DNA from: CAVZCK01 sp963773735
Lineage (GTDB): Bacteria > Pseudomonadota > Alphaproteobacteria > Rhizobiales > Rhodomicrobiaceae
Assembly: GCA_963773735.1 (NCBI GenBank)
Contig: CAVZCK010000034.1
Location: 62,001 to 126,000, forward strand
DNA: 64,000 nucleotides
Reading direction: 5' to 3'
Position numbers and translations under genes: made by a program. Below the pieces are notes generated by a model. That model was given only the letters and a program-made list of their open reading frames with translations. It searched no databases and had not been told where the DNA came from. Below are positions 56,420 to 64,000 of this stretch, in pieces (position 1 is the stretch's first letter; every line of letters begins with the position of its first letter).

Positions 56420-56728
56420 ATGTCTAATCGCTGCACGCATCTCGCTACCATTCGCGATGTGACGCCGAGCGCGCTGGGCTGTGAAGAATGTCTGCGGATC
56501 GGCTCACCCTGGGTGCATTTGCGGATTTGCCGGACATGCGGCCATGTCGGCTGCTGCGATTCCTCGCCGAACAAACATGCAACCAAGCATTATCATGCGA
56601 CAGGGCATCCCATCATCGAAGGCTACGATCCGCCCGAAGGCTGGGGCTGGTGTTATGTCGATGAGGTCATGTTCGATTTGTCGGATCGCATGACGCCGCA
56701 TAACGGACCAATTCCGCGTTACGTCTGA
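56420..56728 (+). CDS. UBP-type zinc finger domain protein
   Basis: 102 residues. The ZnF-UBP pattern is complete: CTHLATIRDVTPSALGCEEC, WVHLRICRTCGHVGCCDSSP and NKHATKHYHATGHPIIEGYD, giving the cysteines and histidines that bind zinc. In eukaryotes this fold binds the ubiquitin C-terminus. The bacterial version is a small stand-alone protein with no proven role. It is flanked by non-coding DNA on both sides. Confidence 0.92.
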   Translation: MSNRCTHLATIRDVTPSALGCEECLRIGSPWVHLRICRTCGHVGCCDSSPNKHATKHYHATGHPIIEGYDPPEGWGWCYVDEVMFDLSDRMTPHNGPIPRYV

Positions 56729-56889
56729 TCGTCCAGCCTCTGCTGTCGCCGAAGAATGCTGCGCGCGAAAATCAAGGACGGATTCGGCTGATCGGTCATA
56801 TGCATAAGTCGACCCTTGAATTTGGCCCATGCCACCGCGATCATGAAATGAACTGGCCGTTCACCCGAGCTTGAGAGGAGCCCCTAGCA

Positions 56890-57828
56890 ATGGACAAAAA
56901 TGTGCCCAATGCGCGGGGACTGATCGCCGTGGACAAGATCGGCGGCAAAGTCATCTTCTTGGATCCCGTCAGTTATGCGACGACGTGCGTCCTTGATGAC
57001 TTTGAACGCCTGCCGCATGAGCTGCTGGTCAATTCTCGTGCCTCGACGGCCTATGTGCCGATTTTTGGAGACGGCATCCACGGCCGCAACCCGCATCCCG
57101 GGCATTTGCTGTCGGTCGTCGACCTGGAGAAGCGCCAGCATGTGGCCGACATCGATCTGTCCCCTTATCTGGCTCCGCACAGCATGCAGATCGGCCCGGA
57201 CGGCTTGCTCTACGTCACCTGCGAAAACAGCGGCGTTGTTGCACTCGTCAATCTCGAAGAGCGTCAATTGGTCGGCGCGATCGAGACCGGCTCGACCAAC
57301 GCGCATCGGCTTGCCATCGCGCCAAATGGCCGGTGGCTCTATACGGAAAACGAAGAGGACGCCTCGATTTCAGTCATCGATCTGCCAGGGCGCAAGCTGG
57401 TACGGCAGATCGCGACGCCTCGCGCACTCGCGGGGCTAGCGGCTTCGCCCGATGGAACGCTTCTGATCGCGGTCGACGACGAAGAGCCGGTGCTGCGCTT
57501 GATCGATGCCGCGACCCTTGAGGTCGCAAAGACCGTGCGCCTCGAGAATGTTCCGGAGCCCGGCCAAATCGCCCGCTATAGCCCCGATGGTCAAATCCTG
57601 CTGATCACCAGCATGCGAAGCGCGACTGCGACGCTGATCGATGCGGCGTTTGCGCAGCAAACGACGCTCGGGGTCGGCAAGCAGCCGATGGACGGCGCCT
57701 TCCATAACGGCTTACTTTTTGTCGCTTGCCAAGGTGATGGCAGCGTCCACGTCATCGATACCAAGACGCAGAAGGTGGTGGATTATTTCTCGGCCGGCGT
57801 CGGTTGCGAGACACTCGCATTCTTCTAG
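56890..57828 (+). CDS. YncE-like beta-propeller protein
   Basis: 312 residues from ATG 56890, preceded by GAGAGGAG. Repeats of the type RGLIAVDKIGGKVIFLDPVS, YVTCENSGVVALVNLEERQL, YTENEEDASISVIDLPGRKL and VACQGDGSVHVIDTKTQKVV indicate a seven-bladed propeller of the YncE/PQQ-like family. It lacks a signal peptide, unlike many exported members. Its partner or substrate is unknown. It precedes the FUSC transporter on the same strand. Confidence 0.88.
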   Translation: MDKNVPNARGLIAVDKIGGKVIFLDPVSYATTCVLDDFERLPHELLVNSRASTAYVPIFGDGIHGRNPHPGHLLSVVDLEKRQHVADIDLSPYLAPHSMQIGPDGLLYVTCENSGVVALVNLEERQLVGAIETGSTNAHRLAIAPNGRWLYTENEEDASISVIDLPGRKLVRQIATPRALAGLAASPDGTLLIAVDDEEPVLRLIDAATLEVAKTVRLENVPEPGQIARYSPDGQILLITSMRSATATLIDAAFAQQTTLGVGKQPMDGAFHNGLLFVACQGDGSVHVIDTKTQKVVDYFSAGVGCETLAFF

Positions 57829-58004
57829 CGATATCGCGCCGAGCGCTGCGAAGATGAGCTGCGAACCCAGTGCCATGCCCCGCGGCATCGCAATAGCGCT
57901 TTTGAACTTGGACCTGGGCCAATCGATATTCCTATCGTCCGCGCACTAATCCGAAAGCCGTCCGCACAGCGACCTGCCTTTCCGATGCCCCGGCCGGCGT
58001 CGAT

Positions 58005-59180
58005 GTGATGCTTTCATTTTGGCAACAGCATTTGCTTTCAGCTCTGGAATCGCTGTTCCTACAAGTCGTCGTGAGCCAGATCGCAAGCCTCTTGAGCGGG
58101 TTCCGTGCCCAGCTCCGGCGCCACCGTGCACAGCTGAAGCTTTCCTTCAGGGTAGCTGTTGCTGCTCTTTTGTCGCTCGCGCTTGCGCAATTACTGCAGC
58201 TTCCCCTGCCATTGTGGGCGGTATTGACAGCCGTCATCGTCACGCAGATGAGCGTCGGCCGGTCGCTGAAGGCGACGACCGACTATCTCGTCGGCACGCT
58301 CGGCGGCGCGATCTATGGCGGCGCCATCGCGGTGCTCATCCCGCATACGAATGAAATCGCGCTTCTTGCGGTGCTGGGACTGGCGGTCGCCCCGCTCGCC
58401 CTGCTTGCAGCGATAAACCCCAGCCTCACCGCGGCGCCGGTCACCGCGATCATCGTCCTGCTGGTCCCGGAGATCACCCATGCAAGCCCAGTCAATTCGA
58501 TCGTCGACCGGCTTCTTGAGGTCGGGCTCGGAAGCATCACGGGCTTCGTCGTTTCGCTGGTCTTGCTGCCGTCGAGCGCCCATCGCCTCGTCGCCGAGAC
58601 GGCCGCCCACGCGCTCGATCGGATGGCGCGGGCGCTTGGCGGGCTGCTGGCGGAATTGACGCACGGGCTGGACATCGACTCGCTCCACCGCCTTCAGGAC
58701 GGCATTGGTCAAACATTGGCGGAATTGCAGGCGGTGGGCGCCGAGGCTGAGCGTGAGCGCCTGGCGCGTCTGACGTTCGGGGCCGAGACCGGACCGCTGC
58801 TGCGAACCTTGCTCAGATTGCGCCACGACGTCGTGATGATCGGCCGGGCGGCCATCGTTCCGCTACCCGATGTCTTCCGGCCACGGCTTGAGGCACCGCT
58901 GGCGCAATGCGCGGCGGCTTTCACCGATTATCTGAGCGCAAGCGGCGACGCACTCCGGCTACGGCGGGCTCCCCCCTCGCTTGACGCGGTCGAAGCGGCT
59001 CTTGACGCTTATGAGGCCGCCATCGCCGCGCTGCGTCGCGACGGCCTGACGCGAAGCCTTTCCGGCGACGCGGCGGAACGGCTTTTTGCGATCGGGTTCG
59101 CGCTCGAGCAAATGCACCAGAACTTCAAGGACCTCGCGCGCTGTGTGGCGGAATGGGCCGAACTGCCCAAGAGCTCATAG
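58005..59180 (+). CDS. FUSC family (aromatic-acid exporter-like) membrane protein
   Basis: 391 residues from GTG 58005 or ATG 58008. The N-terminal 200 residues hold about six membrane helices, including LSFRVAVAALLSLALAQLLQ, LWAVLTAVIVTQMSVGRSLK (family core), and YLVGTLGGAIYGGAIAVLI. The C-terminal half is soluble and helical, containing coiled-coil stretches. FUSC/AaeB-type proteins export aromatic carboxylates. That would fit an aromatic-degrading host, but no partner membrane-fusion gene lies beside it. Confidence in family is high and in substrate low. Confidence 0.88.
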   Translation: MMLSFWQQHLLSALESLFLQVVVSQIASLLSGFRAQLRRHRAQLKLSFRVAVAALLSLALAQLLQLPLPLWAVLTAVIVTQMSVGRSLKATTDYLVGTLGGAIYGGAIAVLIPHTNEIALLAVLGLAVAPLALLAAINPSLTAAPVTAIIVLLVPEITHASPVNSIVDRLLEVGLGSITGFVVSLVLLPSSAHRLVAETAAHALDRMARALGGLLAELTHGLDIDSLHRLQDGIGQTLAELQAVGAEAERERLARLTFGAETGPLLRTLLRLRHDVVMIGRAAIVPLPDVFRPRLEAPLAQCAAAFTDYLSASGDALRLRRAPPSLDAVEAALDAYEAAIAALRRDGLTRSLSGDAAERLFAIGFALEQMHQNFKDLARCVAEWAELPKSS

Positions 59181-59280
59181 TGACCGCGACCATGCGCAAG
59201 GCGACGGCCGAACTTACCGCGTCAAGCCAGGCCGAGCACGCCAGGAAGGCGGGCGACATGTCGCCCGCAGCGTTCCCGAG

Positions 59281-59718
59281 TCAATCCCGATCCAAAAGAT
59301 GCTTCATTGCTTCGACCGCCAAGGCGTAGCCATTGGCGCCGAGGCCGGCAATGACGGCGGTCGCGACCGTCGAGACGTGAGAGTGGTGATAGATCGCCTC
59401 GCGCCGATGGATATTGGAGATGTGCAGCTCGATGATCGGGACACGGACCATCTTCAGCGCGTCGAGAATGGCGATCGAGGTGAAGGTGAAGGCGGCCGGA
59501 TTGATGATGATGCCGGCGCCGTTGTCGATGGCCTCGTGAATCCAGCCGATGATTTCATGCTCGGCATTGGACTGGCGGAATTCGACCGGCCGATCGCCGG
59601 CCGCCGCGCGGCACATGGCTTCGATCTCGGCCAGTGTCGTCCGGCCGTAGATCTCCGGCTCGCGCGTGCCGAGCCGGTTCAAATTTGGGCCGTTGAGGAT
59701 GTAGATCGGTGCGGTCAT
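59281..59718 (-). CDS. aroQ: Type II 3-dehydroquinate dehydratase
   Basis: 145 residues from ATG 59718, the usual length. The enzyme interconverts 3-dehydroquinate and 3-dehydroshikimate. Motifs: IYILNGPNLNRLGTREPEIY with the catalytic tyrosine, SNAEHEIIGWIHEAIDNGAG, INPAAFTFTSIAILDALK, and the histidine motif IIELHISNIHRREAIYHHSH. It is the last gene of a minus-strand TRAP operon, 28 bp after dctM. That location points to a catabolic role in quinate or shikimate use rather than aromatic amino-acid synthesis. Confidence 0.96.
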   Translation of the reverse strand: MTAPIYILNGPNLNRLGTREPEIYGRTTLAEIEAMCRAAAGDRPVEFRQSNAEHEIIGWIHEAIDNGAGIIINPAAFTFTSIAILDALKMVRVPIIELHISNIHRREAIYHHSHVSTVATAVIAGLGANGYALAVEAMKHLLDRD

Positions 59719-59745
59719 CGGGGCTCCTTCGGATCTCCGCACCGC

Positions 59746-61049
59746 TTATCCCTGATAGCCGAATAGCCGCGGCAGCCAGAGCACGGTCTCCGGGAACAAG
59801 GGTGATGAGAACGAGCGTGGCGAGCATCGCGAAAAGGAATGGCAGCGTCTCGCGCACGATGTCGCGCATCGGCACCCCGGAAATGCTGGTCATGACGAAA
59901 AGCAGGAGACCGTAGGGCGGCGTGATCAGCCCGATCATGATGTTGACCACCGCGACGATGCCGAAATGGACCAGATCGATGCCGAGCGACTGCGCCGTCG
60001 GGATGAAGACCGGCACCACCACGAGCAGGATCGTGGTGCCCTCCAAGCAGGCAGCCGAGCACCAGCAGGATGACGTTGACGATCAGAAGGAAGCCGAGCG
60101 GCGAGAGATGATAGCCCGCCAGGAAGGCCTTCAGCGCGTTCGGTATGTTCTCGACTGTGACGACATAGTTGAAGACGAGCGCGCCGGCGATCAGCATGCC
60201 AATCGATGCCGTCGTCCGGGCGCTGGTGAGCAGCGACTGATAGGTGACGCGCAAGGTCACCGCCCGGTAGAGCAGCGCCGAGATGACGTAGGCATAGGCG
60301 GCAGCGACGGCGGCGGCCTCGGTTGGGGTGGTGACGCCGCTATAGATGCCCCCTAGCAACACGACCGGCATCATCAAGGCCGGAAAGGCCCGGATGGTAA
60401 TCCCGGGCAATTGCCGGAGCGGCACGGGTTTCTCCACGGGAAAATTGCGCCGGCGTGCCGTCGAGACGATGATGGTCATCTGCGCCGCGCCCATGAGCAG
60501 GCCGGGAACGACGCCGCCGAGGAAGAGATAGCCGATCGAAGCGTCCGAAATCAGGGCGTAGACCACCATCGGTATGGAGGGCGGGATGATCGGTCCGATA
60601 ACGGAGGACGCTGCCGTCAGCGCTGCGGCGAAGCTCGGCGTGTATTTGCCGTCCTGCGTCATCATCTTCTGCATCAGCTTGCCGCTGCCGGCGGCTTCGG
60701 CGATGGCGGAGCCCGACATGCCGGCAAAGACGATGGCCTGCGCGACGTTGACGAGGGCGAGACCGCCGCGGAAACGCCCGACCAGCGCATTGCAGAAATG
60801 CAGCAGGCGCTCGGTCATGCTGCCGGTGTTCATGAGCTCGGCGGCGAGGATGAACAGCGGCACGGCAAGCAGGATGTAGCTGCTATACATGCCGTTGAGC
60901 AGTTGCTCGGCGGCGGTGCCCATGTCGAGCCCGGCGAGGTACAGATAGAGGATCGACCCGCCGATCATCGCGTGACCGATCGGCAGGCCGACAAGGCTCA
61001 GCCCGACGATGGCGAAAATCGCGAGCGAAAACGGGCTGGCGAGGTTCAT
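59746..61049 (-). CDS. TRAP transporter large permease, DctM family (frame broken twice)
   Basis: About 434 residues from ATG 61049; frames upstream of it are the dctQ gene in another phase. Helices: IFAIVGLSLVGLPIGHAMIG, NVAQAIVFAGMSGSAIAEAA (core motif), SSVIGPIIPPSIPMVVYALI and GGIYSGVTTPTEAAAVAAAY. After an extra base near 60043 it reads EGTTILLVVVPVFIPTAQSL and HFGIVAVVNIMIGLITPPYG. A second extra base near 59791 gives the family tail VLWLPRLFGYQG and a stop at 59746. It is the channel for the second TRAP system. Confidence 0.92.
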
Positions 61050-61567
61050 CAGCCGGAACTCGTTCCGGATGCGTCGCATTCGCCTGAGTCCGAGCCGGCG
61101 ATTGCGCTCCAGAGAATCCAGACGTAGCGGATGATGACGGCGACGGCGAAGATCACGTAGATCGAGAACAGATAGTCGAAGCGGATCTTCATATACGCCG
61201 TGCTCTGAACTTTCATGAAGGTGACGTAATCGACAGCCGCGGGCAGAGATAGGATGTAAAGGATGAGGAGGGCAATGGAGCCGATGATTGCGAGCACGCG
61301 GCGTGTTCTGCGGCCGACGGCGCCGTAGATCAGATCGAAGCGGATTTCCTCGCGTTCTTTCACCACGAAGGCCGCGCCCCATAAGACCAGCCACAGCCAA
61401 CTGATCACGGTCACTTCCGAGGTCCAGCCGACCGGAAAGTTCAGCACATAGCGAAAGACGACCTGGATGATGAAGGTGACGAACATGACGGCAAGCATGG
61501 CCGCTGCAACATTCTCCGCGCGGCGCCTGAGCCAGCCGCCCAGCTTGCGAAAGGATGCGTGTTTCAT
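61049..61567 (-). CDS. TRAP transporter small permease, DctQ family
   Basis: 172 residues, intact. Four helices: AAAMLAVMFVTFIIQVVFRY, VISWLWLVLWGAAFVVKERE, LAIIGSIALLILYILSLPAA, and SIYVIFAVAVIIRYVWILW. The conserved REEIRFDLIY segment between helices 2 and 3 is typical. Its stop overlaps the DctM start by four bases (ATGA), implying coupled translation. A 142-bp gap separates it from dctP. Confidence 0.93.
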   Translation of the reverse strand: MKHASFRKLGGWLRRRAENVAAAMLAVMFVTFIIQVVFRYVLNFPVGWTSEVTVISWLWLVLWGAAFVVKEREEIRFDLIYGAVGRRTRRVLAIIGSIALLILYILSLPAAVDYVTFMKVQSTAYMKIRFDYLFSIYVIFAVAVIIRYVWILWSAIAGSDSGECDASGTSSG

Positions 61568-61709
61568 CCGCTCAACTCATCGGTGATCTAACCGCGCCAC
61601 GATCCCAGGCGCCGCACGGTGCCGAGATCAGAACACCCTTAGCACATGCTCGAAGATGTGAGTTTGCCGCCGGCGATCCGATCCGCCGACGGCAAGCCGG
61701 GCTGATCGG

Positions 61710-62700
61710 TCAAAGCGCGTTGATCTTGTCAAGCATGCCCGCCGGCCAGCTCTTGGCCAGATCGGACCCCAGATAGAGCTTCTGCGCATATTTGCGGAAG
61801 GCATCGACATCCGGCTTATAGACTTCGAGCCCCTTCTCCTTCATGAAGGCCACGAGTTCCTGCTCGCGTTTCAAATGCTCGTTCGTGCTCCAGCCGATCG
61901 CCTTGTCCGCGGCGGCCTGAAACGCCTTCTGCTGATCCGGCGTCATGGCCTTCCACACTTTCGCCGACACGGTGAGCAGGTCATAGCCGACGAGGTGGGA
62001 GGTGAGCACGATCTGCGACATCACCTCGTAGAACTTCATGTTCTGAACGTTGGGGAGCGGATTGTCCTGGCCGTCGATCGCGCCGGTCTGCAAGCCGGTA
62101 TAGACTTCGGCATAGGCCATGGGCGTCGGGTTGGCGCCGAGCGCCTTGCCCAGAAACTGCCAGGACTCGCCGGGCGGCATCCGCAATTTGATGCCGGCCA
62201 TGTCCGTCAGGCGTCTTGATCTTCTTTTTCGGTTTCAAGCCGACCTGGCGCGTGCCGAAATAGGTCGGCCCGAGGATATGGATGCCGAGCTTGTCCTCGG
62301 CCATCTGCTTCATCTGCTGGCCGATGTCGCTGGCGAAGAATTTTTTCAGATGGTCGGCATCGCGGAAGAGATAGGCGGAGGTGAGGATGGACCATTCGGG
62401 GATCTGATTGGCGATGTCCTGCGGCGCGATGTTGCCCATCTCCAGATTGCCGCGCTGGAGGGCGACGAGCTCGGTGCCCTGCTTGAACAGCGTGCCGCCA
62501 TAATAGGGCTGCAGCTTGAAGTCGCCGGCGATCGCCTCGCCGAACATCTGCATCATCTTGGCGCGGATGTCCTGCTCGGAAAAGACGGCCGAGAAGCGGA
62601 GGACCGGCTTGTCCTGAGCCGCGGCGATGGATGCGACCGTTGCGGTGGCCATGAGCATGGCACCGGCGATGACGGAACGACGGTTTAGCGAGATACGCAT
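61710..62700 (-). CDS. TRAP transporter substrate-binding protein, DctP family (frame broken once)
   Basis: About 329 residues. Signal peptide RRSVIAGAMLMATATVASIA ending AAAQ. N-terminal domain: FGEAIAGDFKLQPYYGGTLF and QRGNLEMGNIAPQDIANQIP. After an extra G near 62203: MAGIKLRMPPGESWQFLGKA and EVYTGLQTGAIDGQDNPLPN, the DctP core holding the ligand arginine (LRMPP). It binds a carboxylate in the periplasm. With aroQ and a probable shikimate-dehydrogenase-like gene nearby, quinate, shikimate or a related acid is a reasonable guess. Confidence 0.92.
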
Positions 62701-63096
62701 GAAACTCCTCCCAGATTGCCCTGGATGGACGTGCCTCTTGCCGGACTCGCCCAGCCAAGCCTAGTCATCGCACTCGACAGTCTGTATTTCAATATGTGAA
62801 TCGAATTTCATATGATATTTTTTGATTTCTATGCTGATGTGGCAATTCCGAATTCGCTGCAGGCTGCTTCGTGGACATGCAAGATCGGGACGCGATCTTC
62901 CGCGCCGTGTGGGGGAGGGCGGCATTCGGCTTTGTGGCGAAAATCTCGCGATACGGCCAGCGGCATCATGGAATCCTTCGGCAGAGACGCATTGATCAGG
63001 TGATCCAACGCTCATATGATACCAACGCCTTCCGTCAGAGCGTTGCGGCTGACGCGGCCGTCTCCGATAAAACAACGATAATCAGTTGCTGGCTTG
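62701..63096. promoter_or_regulatory. Divergent control region, TRAP operon / GntR regulator
   Basis: The 10-mer TCATATGATA occurs twice: 62808-62817 and 63012-63021. The first lies in an AT-rich stretch with TTCAATATGTGAATC (62788-62802), itself a near-palindrome. Both are good candidate operators for the FCD regulator encoded to the right and would lie upstream of the leftward TRAP operon. No gene is present. Confidence 0.5.
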
Positions 63097-63768
63097 ATGC
63101 TGTCCCTCGACCATTCCACAGACTCGATTGGTGAAAATGCCTATCGCCGGATGCGTTCGGATATCATTTTCGGACGCCTGAAACCCGGCCAGAGGCTCAA
63201 GCTGGACAAGCTCAAGGACACTTATGGCCCCAGCATCAGCACCTTGCGTGAAATTCTGAACCGTCTTTCCTCCGAAGGGCTTGTCCTCGCCGAAGGTCAG
63301 CGGGGATTCGAGGTCTCGGGAGTCTCGGTCGGAAATTTACGGGAAATCGCCGCGCTGCGGCTGCTGCTCGAAGGGCATGCCATCGAGCAATCCTTCGCCG
63401 CTGGGGACATGGAGTGGGAAGGCCGGGTCGTGGCGGCGCATCATAAGCTTGCCGCCATGGAAAAGCTGATGCAGGCGGGGGACCGGAGTGGGACCGAGGC
63501 CTGGAAGCGCTATGATTGGGAATTCCATCAGGCGTTGATCTCGGCCTGCGGTTCCCGGGTGCTGATGGAGACCCATGCCGGCGTCTTCGACAAATATCTG
63601 CGCTACCAAATGATCGCGCTGAGCTTTCGCGGCGAAATTGCCGCGCGCGAACATAAGATCCTGCTCGACTGCGCCCTGCGCCGCGATGCTGAAACCGCCC
63701 GGCGCGTGCTTGCCGAACACGTTCATGGCGGCGTCGAGCACGCACTCGCCACGGGCACGATCAGCTAA
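63097..63768 (+). CDS. GntR family transcriptional regulator, FCD subfamily
   Basis: 223 residues from ATG 63097. N-terminal winged helix: AYRRMRSDIIFGRLKPGQRL, STLREILNRLSSEGLVLAEG QRGFEV. C-terminal FCD domain: LREIAALRLLLEGHAIEQSF, YDWEFHQALISACGSRVLME and the metal-ligand histidines in AREHKILLDCALRRDAE and VLAEHVHGG. FCD regulators usually sense small carboxylates with a bound metal. It is divergent from the TRAP-aroQ operon, which it likely controls. Confidence 0.93.
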   Translation: MLSLDHSTDSIGENAYRRMRSDIIFGRLKPGQRLKLDKLKDTYGPSISTLREILNRLSSEGLVLAEGQRGFEVSGVSVGNLREIAALRLLLEGHAIEQSFAAGDMEWEGRVVAAHHKLAAMEKLMQAGDRSGTEAWKRYDWEFHQALISACGSRVLMETHAGVFDKYLRYQMIALSFRGEIAAREHKILLDCALRRDAETARRVLAEHVHGGVEHALATGTIS

Positions 63769-63967
63769 CGCCCAAATTCCGTAATGGCGTCGTATCGCTT
63801 GCGGCGCCCACGCCGCCGCTGTCATGCGCTGTTCACTTTCACCTGAGAAAACTTATAATCTCTGATATATCGAAATTCGCATGTTGATCATGGTTAACGC
63901 CCGTGCGAACTTGGTCGATCAGATGCTGGATATCGGCCGCAGACGAATGTGACAGGGAGTGTCAGTC
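63769..63967. other. Intergenic region without a gene
   Basis: About 200 bases after the regulator gene, AT-rich in the middle (for example AACTTATAATCTCTGAT). It probably holds the promoter of the gene that starts at 63968. Confidence 0.4.
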
Positions 63968-64000
63968 ATGCCGGCGATCCTGCTTGGCCTGATTGGAGAC
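63968..64000 (+). CDS. Start of a probable shikimate/quinate dehydrogenase-like gene (partial)
   Basis: ATG 63968 opens a frame MPAILLGLIGD that runs off the window end, with a GGGAG ribosome-binding site 12 bp upstream. The LLGLIG opening resembles the first strand of AroE/YdiB-type shikimate dehydrogenases. Combined with aroQ and the TRAP operon this makes the assignment plausible, but 11 residues cannot prove it. Confidence 0.35.
   Translation, partial: MPAILLGLIGD

Overview
The window looks like chromosome of a high-GC alphaproteobacterium of the order Hyphomicrobiales, in the Xanthobacteraceae/Nitrobacteraceae range. Evidence: the gene run nadD-rsfS-rlmH-envC-like-ctpA-divergent polysaccharide deacetylase-rppH, the murA-DUF2948-hisD block, an FtcR-type flagellar regulator, and many periplasmic-binding-protein transporters (one ABC set of the branched-chain type, one of the sugar type, two TRAP sets).

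Layout. 1-2.4 kb: decayed sequence (remnant of a small exported protein, HlyD-type adaptor remnant), two strong hairpin terminators and a composite palindromic repeat. 2.9-7.9 kb: surface-polysaccharide island with three glycosyltransferases, a GT29 sialyltransferase-like enzyme and a methyltransferase; its middle part is visibly AT-richer than its surroundings. 8.1-9.8 kb: rmlA fragment, PEBP-like protein, tRNA-Thr(GGT), small basic protein. 9.9-20.4 kb: core cell-wall, histidine, NAD, ribosome and RNA genes. 20.7-21.4 kb: ftcR. 22-36 kb: a benzoate catabolic locus, with a five-gene branched-chain-type ABC transporter (minus strand), benzoate-CoA ligase, alpha/beta hydrolase, boxC, boxB, boxA, acyl-CoA thioesterase, and the regulator BoxR (XRE plus shikimate-kinase-like domain). 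36.5-43.8 kb: D-2-hydroxyacid dehydrogenase, DUF4242 protein, TRAP transporter, amidohydrolase, NIPSNAP protein, TetR regulator. 43.9-56.2 kb: sugar-type ABC transporter with a three-subunit molybdenum hydroxylase, a 3-hydroxyisobutyrate-dehydrogenase-like enzyme, CoxG, M20 amidohydrolase and MFS transporter. 56.4-59.2 kb: UBP zinc finger, YncE-like beta-propeller, FUSC transporter. 59.3-64 kb: aroQ, second TRAP transporter, GntR/FCD regulator and the start of a probable shikimate-dehydrogenase-like gene.

Most of 22-64 kb is catabolic: uptake systems sit beside the enzymes and regulators they probably serve. The box locus is the clearest. Benzoate would be imported, activated to benzoyl-CoA, epoxidised by BoxAB and ring-opened by BoxC. 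A shared motif, TGCAATATAAT, lies at the boxC and boxR promoters and on the minus strand between the transporter and ligase genes.

An important caveat: about 28 reading-frame breaks occur in otherwise well-conserved genes between 17 and 62 kb, and every one is explained by a single extra base. I treat these genes as probably intact and the breaks as probable sequence errors, but real decay cannot be excluded from the sequence alone. Three inverted repeat pairs (0.2/11.3 kb, 1.2/21.4 kb, 25.5/41.6 kb) are also present.
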